64,000 nt of DNA from NCBI RefSeq assembly GCF_009937995.1, contig NZ_AP021881.1, positions 620,001 through 684,000 on the forward strand, in the 5' to 3' direction. The notes beneath the pieces are model-generated. The model was given only the letters and a program-made list of their open reading frames with translations. It was not told where the DNA came from and ran no database searches. Within the stretch, counting starts at the first letter, position 1. Every line of letters starts with the position of its first letter. Made by a program: the position numbers and the translations under genes. The stretch comes from Sulfuriferula nivalis. GTDB lineage: Bacteria; Pseudomonadota; Gammaproteobacteria; Burkholderiales; Sulfuriferulaceae. Below, in pieces: positions 55,025 through 64,000 of the stretch.

Positions 55025-55040
55025 AGCAGCCGTAGCTGCT
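55025..55040 (-). terminator. Rho-independent terminator of efp
   Basis: On the minus strand a 6-bp stem AGCAGC-TACG-GCTGCT is followed by a T-run (plus-strand AAAAGAAAAA at 55,015-55,024). It separates efp from moeA. Confidence 0.82.
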
Positions 55041-55065
55041 TTCGTCGTTTCAAACACAGCGTGTA

Positions 55066-55623
55066 TTAGTTTACACGACGCTTGAATTCATTGGTGCGGG
55101 TGTCGATTTCGATTTTGTCGCCAATTTCCACGAATGCAGCAACCGGAATTTCAAAACCTGTAGCCAAGCGTGCAGGCTTCAACACTTTGCCTGATGTATC
55201 GCCACGAACCGCAGGTTCAGTGTAAATCACTTCGCGAACAACGGTGGTTGGCATTTCAACAGAAATTGCTTTGCCATTGTAGAACATAACTTCTAATGGC
55301 ATTGCATCTTCCAGATAGTTGAGTGAGTCACCCATGTTGTCGGCTTCGATTTCGTACTGGTTGTACTCTTCATCCATGAATACATACATAGGATCTGCGA
55401 AGTAAGAATAAGTACAATCTTTATATTCTAATTGTACAGACTGGAATTTTTCGTCAGCTTTGTAAACTGCTTCTGCTGTTTGGCCTGTCAGCAAGTTTTT
55501 CATTTTCATTTTAACTACAGATGCATTGCGCCCGGATTTGCTGAATTCAGCTTTCTGCACCACCATCGGGTCGCTACCGACCATAAATACATTACCTGCG
55601 CGTAATTCTTGAGCTGTTTTCAT
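55066..55623 (-). CDS. efp: Elongation factor P with Arg32
   Basis: 185 residues in three beta-barrel domains. The tip of domain I reads [15 protein letters not shown], putting arginine at position 32 instead of the lysine (34) of E. coli EF-P. Arg32-type EF-P is rhamnosylated by EarP in betaproteobacteria and pseudomonads, enabling it to rescue ribosomes stalled at polyproline. No earP gene is next to it, so EarP would be encoded elsewhere. A terminator follows. Confidence 0.95.
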   Translation of the reverse strand: MKTAQELRAGNVFMVGSDPMVVQKAEFSKSGRNASVVKMKMKNLLTGQTAEAVYKADEKFQSVQLEYKDCTYSYFADPMYVFMDEEYNQYEIEADNMGDSLNYLEDAMPLEVMFYNGKAISVEMPTTVVREVIYTEPAVRGDTSGKVLKPARLATGFEIPVAAFVEIGDKIEIDTRTNEFKRRVN

Positions 55624-55748
55624 CTGCGTTTTCCTACCAAATGGTTAAGATAATAAATAATCCCGCTATTTTAACCGAAACTGGCAAATTTCACCAAGCT
55701 GACGTACTGATATAATAGAGATTATTGAATAACAGAGAGATTTATAGC

Positions 55749-57101
55749 ATGAGCCTACGCGCCCCTGAACTTTTGTTGCCTGCTGGTAGCCTGGATAAAA
55801 TGCACACCGCGTTTCGCTTTGGCGCAGATGCGGTCTATGCCGGACAGCCGCGCTACAGCTTACGTGCTCGTAATAATGAATTTCAGCTGGATCAAATTGA
55901 GCTGGGCATTAATCAGGCGCGCGCATTGGGTAAAAAATTCTTTGTTGCCAGTAATTTGATGCCGCATAACGCTAAAGTTAAAACCTATATGGCGGATATG
56001 GAGCCCATCATCGCCATGCGCCCCGATGCACTAATTATGGCTGACCCTGGATTAATCATGATGGTGCGTGAAAAGTGGCCAGAAGTGCCTGTGCATTTAT
56101 CGGTGCAAGCTAATACGGTGAACTATGCAACGGTTAAATTTTGGCAGGCATTAGGTTTGACCCGCATTATTTTGTCTCGTGAGTTGTCGCTGGATGAAAT
56201 TGCCGAGATCCGTCAGCAGTGTCCTGATATGGAGTTGGAAGTGTTTGTTCATGGCGCGTTGTGCATTGCGTACTCTGGACGTTGTTTGTTGTCAGGTTAT
56301 TTTAATCATCGTGACCCTAATCAAGGTACTTGTACCAATTCTTGTCGCTGGGATTATAAAGTTCATGATGCCGAAGAAAATCCGGCTGGTGATATTCAGA
56401 AGATTGATTTCAACTTTGGCAGCGCGCTTGAGCAGGCTGAAACCAGCTTTGCTGATTGCGGACAGCAGCAGCGTCATCCATTGGCAGATAAGGTTTATTT
56501 GATAGAGGAAAGTGCGCGGCCTGGAGATTTGATGCCCGTGCTGGAAGACGACCATGGCACTTATATCATGAACTCAAAAGACCTGCGTGCCATTGAACAT
56601 GTGGCCAGATTGGTTGAGATGGGTATAGATTCACTGAAAGTCGAAGGTCGCACCAAATCTGCTTACTACGTTGCGCGTACTGCACAATCATACCGTCAAG
56701 CCATAGATGATGCCATGGCGGGCAAACAGTTTGATACCAATCTGTTGGCGACATTAGAAGGGTTGGCTAATCGCGGCTATACCGACGGTTTCTATGAGCG
56801 TCACCACACGCATGATTATCAAAATTACATGCGTGGTCATTCAGAATCTAACCGCAGCCAATATGTAGGTGATGTGACCGGATACGATGCGCAAACTGGT
56901 ATGGCTGAGATTGCCGTGAAGAATAAATTCAGTGTAGGGGATAAGCTGGAAATTATTCACCCCACAGGCAATTTCGATGTGGTTATTGATGCCATGTGTA
57001 TTAAAAATAAATCAGTCACGGTTGCACCAGGTACAGGCCATCTTGTGCAAGTAAAGGTCGGGCAGGACTGCCGTGATGGCATGGTCGCCCGCTACTTGTA
57101 A
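55749..57101 (+). CDS. trhP: tRNA uridine-34 hydroxylation protein TrhP (YegQ), peptidase U32 family
   Basis: 450 residues, the length of E. coli YegQ: LLLPAGSLDKMHTAFRFGADAVY, VHLSVQANTVNYATV, the U32 signature EVFVHGALCIAYSGRCLLSGYF with its Cys residues, and ...NQGTCTNSCRWDY. TrhP makes 5-hydroxyuridine at tRNA position 34, using prephenate. Start ATG 55749; eight more codons are open upstream. Start is divergent from efp. Confidence 0.92.
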   Translation: MSLRAPELLLPAGSLDKMHTAFRFGADAVYAGQPRYSLRARNNEFQLDQIELGINQARALGKKFFVASNLMPHNAKVKTYMADMEPIIAMRPDALIMADPGLIMMVREKWPEVPVHLSVQANTVNYATVKFWQALGLTRIILSRELSLDEIAEIRQQCPDMELEVFVHGALCIAYSGRCLLSGYFNHRDPNQGTCTNSCRWDYKVHDAEENPAGDIQKIDFNFGSALEQAETSFADCGQQQRHPLADKVYLIEESARPGDLMPVLEDDHGTYIMNSKDLRAIEHVARLVEMGIDSLKVEGRTKSAYYVARTAQSYRQAIDDAMAGKQFDTNLLATLEGLANRGYTDGFYERHHTHDYQNYMRGHSESNRSQYVGDVTGYDAQTGMAEIAVKNKFSVGDKLEIIHPTGNFDVVIDAMCIKNKSVTVAPGTGHLVQVKVGQDCRDGMVARYL

Positions 57102-57127
57102 TAGTAGCTCAGGCGTATGGTATCCGT

Positions 57128-57493
57128 TTAGCCGCAAACTTTCATCTGTAAGGTGAAACTGATAATACCCAAGCAGATAGCGGCAAGCGGTAGCCAGAGA
57201 TCGTGAAAATTAAATTTTCGTTTTCTTAGCCAGTTATCTGCAATGACAAATAATGATCCTACACCCGCAATAGATGTAACTATAAATAAGAACCCAGATA
57301 TCAATATGATAACCATGTTGGTATTGCTGGCGTTTGTGCATACCAGTCGATTAGGCATGCGAGAATCAAAACCATAAAGAAAAATCAACGCTGATATGGT
57401 AATGAAAATGATCACTGCCAAAATAATCAGCCAGGAAGCAGGTCGGCTGATGAATTTGTACAGGGTTTTCAAATCATAAAACTGTATGTGCAT
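57128..57493 (-). CDS. Hypothetical membrane protein
   Basis: 121 residues with three hydrophobic segments (about 18-38, 60-85 and 101-117), a short basic loop (NWLRKRKFNFHD) between the last two and three Cys residues. A plausible AGG Shine-Dalgarno precedes ATG 57493. No family recognised. It lies alone between trhP and yebC, convergent to trhP. Confidence 0.55.
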   Translation of the reverse strand: MHIQFYDLKTLYKFISRPASWLIILAVIIFITISALIFLYGFDSRMPNRLVCTNASNTNMVIILISGFLFIVTSIAGVGSLFVIADNWLRKRKFNFHDLWLPLAAICLGIISFTLQMKVCG

Positions 57494-57651
57494 GAAACCT
57501 CCGTTATTTATTGATTTTTAAACAATAATAGCAGAAATTTAATAATGTTCATGGGTGATTTGCTGAAATGTAACTTAAGTCGTTAGGGTTATCGTAACGG
57601 GCGGCAAAGTGGTAAAATTATGGTTTTTCATACGCAAGCCAAGAGGATGTT

Positions 57652-58377
57652 ATGGCAGGTCATAGTAAGTGGGCGAATATCAAGCATAAAAAAGCAGCAA
57701 CGGATGCGAAGCGCGGCAAGATTTTTACGCGCCTGATTAAGGAAATTACGGTTGCAGCAAAGATGGGTGGTGGCGATGTTTCTACCAACCCGCGTTTGCG
57801 TCTGGCGATGGATAAAGCGTATGACAATAACATGCCGAAGGATAACGTAGAGCGTGCAATTAAGCGCGGTTGCGGTGATCTGGAAGGTGTGAATTATGAA
57901 GAGATACGTTACGAAGGTTATGGCATAGGCGGTGCAGCAGTCATGGTGGACTGTTTGACTGATAACAAGGTGCGTACTGTTGCGGATGTGCGACATGCTT
58001 TTAGCAAATTCGGTGGCAATATGGGAACAGATGGCTGCGTGGCTTTTCAGTTCCAGCATTGCGGTCAGTTGTTGTTTGCGCCGGGTGTGGATGAAGATGC
58101 GCTGATGGAAGCTGCACTTGATGCAGGTGCCGATGATGTGATGACGCACGAAGATGGTAGTATCGAGGTGATTACACCGCCGTACGAGTTGCACACGATT
58201 AAGCAAGCACTGGAAGCAGCCGGATTTAAGGCTGAGTTTGGTGAGGTGAGCATGAAGCCACAGAATGAGGTTGAGTTCACAGGTGATGATGCGGTCAAAA
58301 TGCAAAAGCTGTTGGATGCACTGGAAGCGCTGGATGATGTGCAGGAGGTCTATACTTCTGCTGTACTTGACGAATAA
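57652..58377 (+). CDS. yebC: YebC/PmpR-family regulatory protein
   Basis: 241 residues: [28 protein letters not shown] opening, GFGGVNYEE-like [19 protein letters not shown] and [26 protein letters not shown] end. This family acts as transcription regulator and, in other members, as a factor relieving ribosome stalling at polyproline. Commonly located before ruvC; here it stands before the riboflavin operon. ATG 57652 has GAGGATG upstream. Confidence 0.95.
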   Translation: MAGHSKWANIKHKKAATDAKRGKIFTRLIKEITVAAKMGGGDVSTNPRLRLAMDKAYDNNMPKDNVERAIKRGCGDLEGVNYEEIRYEGYGIGGAAVMVDCLTDNKVRTVADVRHAFSKFGGNMGTDGCVAFQFQHCGQLLFAPGVDEDALMEAALDAGADDVMTHEDGSIEVITPPYELHTIKQALEAAGFKAEFGEVSMKPQNEVEFTGDDAVKMQKLLDALEALDDVQEVYTSAVLDE

Positions 58378-58391
58378 TTTTAAGGATAGCC

Positions 58392-58988
58392 GTGTTTACA
58401 GGAATTATTCAGGCAGTTGGTAAAGTCGCCGAAGTTGTACCCAGTAACGATGATGCGCGTTTATTGATAGACGCGACGACGCTGGATTTAAGCGACGTCG
58501 CGCTAGGTGACTCCATTGCCTGCAATGGTGTTTGTTTAACGGTGGTCGCGTTGTCGCCACAAGGTTTTAGTGTGGATGTGTCAGCTGAGACTTTCCGTTG
58601 TACGGTGGGCTTTCCCGCTGGCACATTGGTCAATCTGGAAAAAGCACTGCGCCTGGCGGATAGGCTGGGTGGGCACTTAGTTTCTGGGCATGTTGATGGT
58701 GTGGGGACAGTGGTTAGCTTTGCCCCTGTGGGCGATTGCTTTGAGCTGGTTATACGTGCACCTGGCGATATTGCGCGATTTATTGTAACCAAGGGTTCGG
58801 TCACTGTGAATGGCGTGAGTTTGACCGTTAATCGCGTGGCGGGTGATGAGTTTAGTATTAACTTGATTCCACACACACTTGCGAATACCAATTTACATAT
58901 CTTAGCTACTGGTAGTCATGTCAATCTGGAAATCGATATGATGGCACGCTACGCTGAACGTATCCTCAATTATCAGGAATCTAAATGA
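58392..58988 (+). CDS. ribE: Riboflavin synthase alpha chain
   Basis: 198 residues: two lumazine-binding repeats, each with a [12 protein letters not shown]-like start and a CNGVCLTV / VNGVSLTVN core; [14 protein letters not shown] marks the junction. It dismutates 6,7-dimethyl-8-ribityllumazine to riboflavin. Start GTG 58392, 14 nt after yebC; the gap is too short for an FMN riboswitch. Overlaps ribB(A) by 4 nt. Confidence 0.95.
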   Translation: MFTGIIQAVGKVAEVVPSNDDARLLIDATTLDLSDVALGDSIACNGVCLTVVALSPQGFSVDVSAETFRCTVGFPAGTLVNLEKALRLADRLGGHLVSGHVDGVGTVVSFAPVGDCFELVIRAPGDIARFIVTKGSVTVNGVSLTVNRVAGDEFSINLIPHTLANTNLHILATGSHVNLEIDMMARYAERILNYQESK

Positions 58989-60073
58989 GTTTAAGCCCTA
59001 TAGAAGACATTATCGCTGATATCAAAGCTGGCAAAATGGTGGTGTTGGTTGATGAAGAAGATCGTGAAAACGAAGGCGATTTGGTGATGGCAGCTGAATT
59101 TGCTACACCTGAAGCTATTAATTTTATGGCGAAGTTTGGGCGCGGTCTGGTTTGTCTGACTTTGACGGATGAACGCTGCAAGCAACTCGGCTTACGCCAG
59201 ATGGTGTCAGATAATCAATCACCTTACAGCACCGCGTTTACCATTTCTATAGAAGCGGCTGAAGGTGTGACCACTGGCATTTCAGCTGCAGATCGTGCGT
59301 GCACGATACAGGCTGCTGTAGCCAAGCATGCTAAAGCGACAGACATTATTCAGCCCGGACATGTTTTTCCATTACGTGCACAACCAGGTGGTGTATTGAT
59401 ACGTGCTGGCCATACTGAAGCTGGTTGCGACTTGGCGGCGATAGCTGGGCTGGAGCCTGCTGCGGTAATTTGCGAAATTTTGAAAGAAGATGGCGAGATG
59501 GCGCGTTTGCCAGATTTGCTGCCTTATGCCCAAGAGCATGGTTTGAAGATAGGTGCGATAGTTGATTTGATTCATTATCGCAACCAGAATGAAAGTCTGA
59601 TAGAGCGCGTAGGTGAGCGGGCAATCACAACCGCATTTGGCGAATTCAAGTTGATAGCGTATCGCGAAAAAATCTCAGGTGCTGCGCATCTGGCATTGGT
59701 CAAAGGTGAAATTTACTCTGATAATGAAACCTTGGTGCGTGTGCATGAACCTGTTTCAGTGATGGATGTGCTGGAAATGGATAGCCCCTTGCATAGCTTC
59801 GGCGTTAACCGCGCGCTGGAAAAAATAAATATGATGGGTGCTGGTGTGCTAGTGTTGTTGCACAGACCTGAAACCGCTACTGAATTACTGGGGCATGCAT
59901 TGCCTGATAATGAAGTTAAACCTGCCCAAAAATGGGATGTGCGCAATTACGGCATAGGTGCACAAATTTTGAAAGATGTCGGCGTGGGTAAAATGCGCTT
60001 AATGGCAAAACAACGCAAAATGCCATCGTTGGCAGGATTTGGGTTGGAAGTAGTCGGGTATAGCGAGGAATAA
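58985..60073 (+). CDS. ribB: 3,4-dihydroxy-2-butanone-4-phosphate synthase with degenerate GTP cyclohydrolase II domain (RibBX-like)
   Basis: 362 residues. The first half is an intact DHBP synthase ([28 protein letters not shown]-like, [21 protein letters not shown]). The C-terminal half follows GTP cyclohydrolase II in fold (end [19 protein letters not shown]) but lacks the zinc cysteines (SEC and RCDCG sites) and the RQEGRNIGL segment; the corresponding part is [15 protein letters not shown]. Only the ribulose-5-phosphate step should be catalysed. A separate RibA must be elsewhere. Commonly misannotated ribBA. Confidence 0.92.
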   Translation: MSLSPIEDIIADIKAGKMVVLVDEEDRENEGDLVMAAEFATPEAINFMAKFGRGLVCLTLTDERCKQLGLRQMVSDNQSPYSTAFTISIEAAEGVTTGISAADRACTIQAAVAKHAKATDIIQPGHVFPLRAQPGGVLIRAGHTEAGCDLAAIAGLEPAAVICEILKEDGEMARLPDLLPYAQEHGLKIGAIVDLIHYRNQNESLIERVGERAITTAFGEFKLIAYREKISGAAHLALVKGEIYSDNETLVRVHEPVSVMDVLEMDSPLHSFGVNRALEKINMMGAGVLVLLHRPETATELLGHALPDNEVKPAQKWDVRNYGIGAQILKDVGVGKMRLMAKQRKMPSLAGFGLEVVGYSEE

Positions 60074-60077
60074 TGGC

Positions 60078-60545
60078 ATGGCAACATACAAAAATACACG
60101 CGAAGTAGATGCAAATATGGCCGGTGAAGCGTTATCCATCGCTATAGTGATGAGTCGTTTTAATCGTGATATCTGTGATGCATTATTGGCATCATGCGTT
60201 AATAAACTGGCGCAATTGGGTGTTAAGGCAGATAACACGGTGATTATTAACGTGCCTGGTGCGCTGGAAATCCCTGTAACCCTACGTAAACTAGCATTGA
60301 GTGGCAAATATGATGCACTCATCGCGATAGGGTCGGTAGTGAGGGGTGATACTTACCATTTTGAGGTGGTGTCCAACGAAATGGCGAGCGGGATTACGCG
60401 TGTGCAATTGGATACAGGCATCCCTGTCGCCAATGCCGTGCTAACTACCGATACTGACGAGCAAGCGCACATCCGTACCGCAGTTAAAGGTGCTGAAGCG
60501 GCAGAATGCGCAATAGAGATGGCTAACTTGTTGAAGGTGTTATGA
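60078..60545 (+). CDS. ribH: 6,7-dimethyl-8-ribityllumazine synthase
   Basis: 155 residues with IVMSRFNRDI, VPGALEIPVTLRKLA and AIGSVVRGDTYHFEVVSNE; the catalytic His follows RGDTYH. It condenses the DHBP with ribitylaminouracil; forms a large shell with RibE in some bacteria. 4 nt after ribB(A) and overlapping nusB by 4. Confidence 0.97.
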   Translation: MATYKNTREVDANMAGEALSIAIVMSRFNRDICDALLASCVNKLAQLGVKADNTVIINVPGALEIPVTLRKLALSGKYDALIAIGSVVRGDTYHFEVVSNEMASGITRVQLDTGIPVANAVLTTDTDEQAHIRTAVKGAEAAECAIEMANLLKVL

Positions 60546-60979
60546 GCGGAAATAGACGTAAGGCGCGTGAATTCGCGGTACAAGGGGTGTATTTGTGGTT
60601 GCTGAATCAGCAACCTGTGAATGATGTGATTAAACAGTTGCGTGAAGATGCAGCTTATCAAGAGATTGATGAAGCCATGTTTTCCAAATTGCTGCACGGT
60701 GTGGTTGCTAATGTGGCTGAGCTGGATCTGCGTATTGCGCACTTTGTAGATCGGCCTATGGCAGAATTGAGCCCTGTTGAACATGCTGTGTTGTTGCTGG
60801 GTACGCAAGAATTATTGCATAGCCTGGAAGTGCCTTATCGGGTCATTATTAATGAGGCAGTTGAATTGACTAAAACCTTCGGTGGCACTGATGGGCACAA
60901 ATACGTCAATGGTGTAATGGATAAAATTGCTGCACAGGTGCGTAGTGCAGAAGTGAATAAGCCGCGCGCACCTAAATAA
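60542..60979 (+). CDS. nusB: Transcription antitermination factor NusB
   Basis: 145 residues, all-helical: RRKAREFAVQGVYLWLLNQQ opening, and VPYRVIINEAVELTKTFGGTDGHKYVNGVMDKI. With NusE it binds boxA of rRNA transcripts. The ribH-nusB-thiL order is common in proteobacteria. Confidence 0.96.
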   Translation: MSGNRRKAREFAVQGVYLWLLNQQPVNDVIKQLREDAAYQEIDEAMFSKLLHGVVANVAELDLRIAHFVDRPMAELSPVEHAVLLLGTQELLHSLEVPYRVIINEAVELTKTFGGTDGHKYVNGVMDKIAAQVRSAEVNKPRAPK

Positions 60980-60982
60980 CCT

Positions 60983-61942
60983 ATGTCCAGTGAGTTTAGT
61001 CTCATACAGCAATACTTTTCTCGGCCTACGCCCGATGTAGTATTAGGTGTAGGCGATGATTGTGCGTTATTGCAATCCTCCCCAAACATGCATCTCGCGG
61101 TCTCGACCGACAGTCTGGTTGCTGGTGTGCATTTTTTTCACGATGCCGATCCTGCCTTGTTAGGCTGGAAAAGTCTGGCTGTTAATTTATCTGATCTGGC
61201 TGCAATGGGCGCAACTCCGCGCTGGTGCACATTGGCGATTAGCTTGCCTGAGGTAGATGAATCTTGGCTGGCTGCTTATGCCGATGGTTTGTACCATTGT
61301 GCAGATGCGCACCAGATACGACTGGTGGGTGGTGATACGACGCGCGGCCCACTCAATCTGAGTTTGACGGTGATGGGTGAAGTGCCCATTAATCAAGCAC
61401 TGCGTCGGGATGGTGCGCAGGTCGGTGATGCGATTTGGGTATCTGGTGACTTGGGTGACGCTGCATTCGCCTTAGCCGCGATACAGGGGCAGTTGCAATT
61501 AAGCGAGGTTGATATGGCAAGCCTGGCACAACGCTTGCACGCACCTGTGCCTCGAGTTTCCCTGGGTCTGGCATTGCGCCAGATTGCCCATAGTGCGATT
61601 GATATTTCAGATGGATTGTTGGCTGATTTGGGACATATTCTTAGCCATAGTCGAGTCAGTGCTGTGCTGCACTATGCGGCCTTGCCGACTAGCGAGATTG
61701 TGGCTGATTTAGCTGCACATCCAGCTTATGATCGTTGTGTTTTGGCTGGTGGCGATGATTATGAATTGTGCTTTACCGCGCCAGTGGCGCACTCTGACGC
61801 TATATCTGCTATGGCTGAACAATTGGATGTGCGTTTAACCTGTATAGGTGAAATTGTTGCTGACGGTGGCATGCAACTTATGGACGCTGATGGCCAGCCC
61901 ATGCAGATGGTGCAAATGGGGTATGATCATTTTGTCAGCTAA
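60983..61942 (+). CDS. thiL: Thiamine-monophosphate kinase
   Basis: 319 residues: GVGDDCALL, VSTDSLVAGVHFF, KSLAVNLSDLAAMGATPRW, LVGGDTTRGPLNLS and AGGDDYELCFT. It phosphorylates TMP to TPP. Start ATG 60983, 3 nt after nusB; the gene overlaps pgpA by 20 nt. Confidence 0.96.
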   Translation: MSSEFSLIQQYFSRPTPDVVLGVGDDCALLQSSPNMHLAVSTDSLVAGVHFFHDADPALLGWKSLAVNLSDLAAMGATPRWCTLAISLPEVDESWLAAYADGLYHCADAHQIRLVGGDTTRGPLNLSLTVMGEVPINQALRRDGAQVGDAIWVSGDLGDAAFALAAIQGQLQLSEVDMASLAQRLHAPVPRVSLGLALRQIAHSAIDISDGLLADLGHILSHSRVSAVLHYAALPTSEIVADLAAHPAYDRCVLAGGDDYELCFTAPVAHSDAISAMAEQLDVRLTCIGEIVADGGMQLMDADGQPMQMVQMGYDHFVS

Positions 61943-62411
61943 TTGGCAATTTATTATCCGCCATCCTGCTCATTTTATTGCGTTTGGATTTGGTGCCGGT
62001 TTGGCACCGAAAGCGCCGGGGACGTGGGGTACGCTGGTAGCGTTGCCATTGTATTACGGCCTGATGCTATGGTTAAGTCAGCCACAAATGCTGATTTTGA
62101 TTGCCTTGGCTTTCGTGATCGGTATAGGAATCTGTGATGTGACTGGCAAAAATCTGGGCATCTCAGATTATGGTGGCATCGTCTGGGATGAAATCGTAGC
62201 AATGTGGCTGGTGTTGGTGTTTGCGCCTGTACAACCTGTTTGGTGGGCGGTGGCATTCGGCCTGTTTCGTTTGTTTGATATCTGGAAGCCGTTCCCGATA
62301 AGCTGGTTTGATACCCATGTAAAGAACGGATTTGGGGTTATGCTGGACGATCTGTTAGCTGCTTTGTTTGCGATAGGCAGTCTGTATGTAATGTTGTGGG
62401 TGCTGAAATGA
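61923..62411 (+). CDS. pgpA: Phosphatidylglycerophosphatase A
   Basis: 162 residues: HFIAFGFGAGLAPKAPGTWGTLVALPL signature and membrane helices at about 40-60, 65-82, 97-118 and 140-158; KNLGISDYGGIVWDEIVAMW carries the conserved acidic residues. It dephosphorylates PGP to phosphatidylglycerol. Start ATG 61923, inside the end of thiL; a start at 61848 would overlap it too far. Confidence 0.93.
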   Translation: MIILSANWQFIIRHPAHFIAFGFGAGLAPKAPGTWGTLVALPLYYGLMLWLSQPQMLILIALAFVIGIGICDVTGKNLGISDYGGIVWDEIVAMWLVLVFAPVQPVWWAVAFGLFRLFDIWKPFPISWFDTHVKNGFGVMLDDLLAALFAIGSLYVMLWVLK

Positions 62412-62902
62412 GGCCGACTGATGCAGAGCTATACCAATTAGCGGTAGCAGCGGGAAAGGCATTACACCATCGGGGTATGCGCTTAGCGACAGCAGAGTCC
62501 TGTACGGGTGGCTGGGTAGGTATGGTGATGACCGCAGTGCCCGGCAGTTCAGCCTGGTATGACCGTGGTTTTATCACCTATACCAACGAAGCTAAACACG
62601 CGCAATTGGGTGTGGCAGTGGCAACGATAGCAAGCACAGGTGCAGTCTCCGAAGCCACTGTACGCGAAATGGCCATGGGCGCGTTACAACACAGTTTGGC
62701 AGATATTGCTCTGTCGATTTCAGGTATAGCTGGACCAGGTGGCGGTACGCCGCATAAACCAGTGGGTACTGTATGTATAGGCTGGGCCATGCGTGATGGC
62801 ACGACGTTGCAAACGACTTGCAGGTTAGATGGTGATCGAGAAGAAATACGCGCACGTGCGGTGGCTGCGGCATTGCGCGGTGTGATTGAGTTGCTGTCCT
62901 GA
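62408..62902 (+). CDS. pncC: Nicotinamide-nucleotide amidase PncC (CinA C-terminal family)
   Basis: 164 residues: LATAESCTGGWVGMVMTAVPGSSAWYDRGFITYTNEAK and SGIAGPGGGTPHKPVGTV. It deamidates NMN in pyridine nucleotide recycling. It is the stand-alone C-terminal CinA domain, commonly located directly before recA as here. ATG 62408 overlaps the pgpA stop (ATGA). Confidence 0.94.
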   Translation: MRPTDAELYQLAVAAGKALHHRGMRLATAESCTGGWVGMVMTAVPGSSAWYDRGFITYTNEAKHAQLGVAVATIASTGAVSEATVREMAMGALQHSLADIALSISGIAGPGGGTPHKPVGTVCIGWAMRDGTTLQTTCRLDGDREEIRARAVAAALRGVIELLS

Positions 62903-62998
62903 ATCACGGATAATAACTGAAAAGGTCTCGAAAAAATAATGGCGGTGATGCACCGTATTTTGGCAACACTATTCAGCATCAATTTTTAAGGAACATAC

Positions 62999-64000
62999 AT
63001 GGACGATAATAGAAGCAAAGCCTTGGCTGCTGCACTGGCGCAAATCGAAAAAAGTTTTGGTAAAGGTTCCATCATGCGCCTGGGTGATGGTGAGGTGGTG
63101 AATGATGTACAGGTTGTGTCTACAGGCTCACTGGGCCTGGATATCGCGTTGGGTGTAGGCGGTTTGCCACGCGGCCGTGTGGTGGAAATCTATGGCCCTG
63201 AGTCATCTGGTAAAACTACGCTGACTTTGCAAGTAATTGCAGAAATGCAAAAGCTGGGCGGTACGGCAGCATTTATCGACGCGGAACATGCACTGGATCC
63301 ACAATATGCACAGAAGCTGGGTGTGAATGTAGGTGAACTGTTGATTTCTCAGCCTGATACAGGTGAGCAGGCTTTGGAAATCGCTGACATGTTGGTTCGC
63401 TCAGGGTCAGTGGATATTGTGGTGGTCGATTCGGTTGCTGCATTAACCCCTAAAGCTGAAATTGAAGGCGAAATGGGCGATTCACACATGGGCTTGCAAG
63501 CGCGTTTGATGAGCCAGGCGTTGCGTAAACTCACAGGTAATATCAAGCGTACCAATACGCTGGTAATCTTCATTAACCAGATTCGTATGAAAATAGGTGT
63601 GATGTTTGGTAGCCCAGAAACCACCACGGGTGGTAATGCGTTGAAGTTTTATGCATCGGTGCGATTAGATATTCGACGTACTGGCGCGATTAAAAAGGGT
63701 GAAGAAGTCATTGGTTCAGAAACACGTGTCAAAGTGGTTAAGAACAAGGTTGCTCCACCGTTCAAGCAAGCTGAATTTGATATTTTGTATGGCGAAGGTA
63801 TTTCACGTGAAGGTGAAATCATTGAGCTGGGTGTAGTGCATAAAATCGTTGATAAAGCGGGTGCATGGTATGCCTACAATGGTGAGAAAATTGGTCAGGG
63901 TAAAGATAATTCACGTGAATATTTGCGTGAACATCCGGAAATTGCACGTGAAATAGAAAATAAAGTTCGCGCAGCTGTTGGTATCGTACCTCACACCGTT
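62999..64000 (+). CDS. recA: DNA recombinase RecA (3' partial)
   Basis: 334 codons visible; the last roughly ten to fifteen residues lie beyond the right edge. [25 protein letters not shown], Walker [25 protein letters not shown], the L1/L2 region ([53 protein letters not shown]) are all intact. Core of homologous recombination and SOS induction. AAGGA at 62988-62992 sets the start. No CTGT-N8-ACAG LexA box is visible in the 96 nt upstream of the start. Confidence 0.98.
   Translation, partial: MDDNRSKALAAALAQIEKSFGKGSIMRLGDGEVVNDVQVVSTGSLGLDIALGVGGLPRGRVVEIYGPESSGKTTLTLQVIAEMQKLGGTAAFIDAEHALDPQYAQKLGVNVGELLISQPDTGEQALEIADMLVRSGSVDIVVVDSVAALTPKAEIEGEMGDSHMGLQARLMSQALRKLTGNIKRTNTLVIFINQIRMKIGVMFGSPETTTGGNALKFYASVRLDIRRTGAIKKGEEVIGSETRVKVVKNKVAPPFKQAEFDILYGEGISREGEIIELGVVHKIVDKAGAWYAYNGEKIGQGKDNSREYLREHPEIAREIENKVRAAVGIVPHTV

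Noticed and set aside
57628-58305. Reverse-strand frame of 225 codons opposite yebC
   Set aside because: YebC is clearly the real gene; the antisense frame has a Cys/His/Ile-rich translation typical of shadows.
58378-58391. FMN riboswitch ahead of ribE
   Set aside because: Only 14 nt lie between yebC and ribE.
62903-62998. LexA box ahead of recA
   Set aside because: No CTGT-N8-ACAG or close variant is visible in the gap; the promoter may lie further upstream in pncC.
1-64000. CRISPR array, tRNA or rRNA genes, prophage or plasmid origin
   Set aside because: No regularly spaced repeats, no cloverleaf-like sequence with a CCA-type end and no phage or replication genes were recognised in reading the window.

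Overview
The window looks like a chromosomal segment of a betaproteobacterium, probably in or near the Nitrosomonadales (Gallionella, Sulfuriferula and Methylotenera-like lineages). The basis is gene order: ruvC-ruvAB-ybgC-tolQRAB-pal-cpoB-queEC, ribE-ribB(A)-ribH-nusB-thiL-pgpA-pncC-recA, and clpS-clpA next to a cold-shock gene. EF-P also carries arginine at position 32, as in EarP-modified betaproteobacterial and pseudomonad proteins. The genus is inferred, not shown. Almost all of the sequence is protein coding. I found no rRNA, tRNA or CRISPR array.

Bases 1-13,809 are an accessory surface-polysaccharide locus, visibly more AT-rich than the rest. A tightly coupled operon (1-6,019) encodes a membrane-anchored family-2 glycosyltransferase (cut by the window edge), a flavoprotein oxidoreductase, a short-chain dehydrogenase, a TIM-barrel sugar epimerase-like protein, a four-helix SMR-like membrane protein, a second family-2 transferase and a family-4 transferase. 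It ends at a perfect 34-bp terminator palindrome. A stretch of decayed membrane-protein sequence follows, split by an IS3-family element with a readable -1 frameshift site. Next come a WcaI/WbuB-type transferase, an RmlD-like reductase, a FnlA-like dehydratase/epimerase and a FnlC-like 2-epimerase, the enzyme set expected for UDP-N-acetyl-L-quinovosamine or L-fucosamine. An extended SDR of the WbpV/WreQ type closes the locus at a bidirectional terminator.

Bases 13,890-38,224 are mostly housekeeping genes: an OmpA-family porin, mog, a phosphoglucomutase/phosphomannomutase, a YheT hydrolase, the ruv-tol-pal-que run, an HD-GYP phosphodiesterase and a DEDD exonuclease. A self-contained TetR-regulated redox operon (SDR, peroxiredoxin-like, TetR) has a promoter whose -10 lies inside a perfect 20-bp palindrome. 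A VapBC toxin-antitoxin pair, rsgA, mutS, ampD, a thioredoxin and a divergent Kdo-transferase-like protein follow.

Bases 38,247-42,559 form a less familiar forward cluster: an XPF/ERCC4-type nuclease with helix-hairpin-helix motifs, a FIST sensory protein, a small coiled-coil protein and a MASE1-GGDEF-EAL protein. This is the best candidate in the window for an uncharacterised signalling unit.

Bases 42,619-64,000 carry clpA-clpS, cspA, icd, an RluE-type pseudouridine synthase, a NudJ-type Nudix hydrolase, a putative secreted Cys-His-Asp protein, mnmA, orn, an M48 protease and an unusual small cytochrome c. They continue with a DUF302 protein, a ModE-like regulator facing moaE-moaD-moeA, efp, trhP and yebC. 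The riboflavin operon, which runs into recA at the right edge, has a ribB(A) whose GTP cyclohydrolase II half lacks its zinc cysteines.
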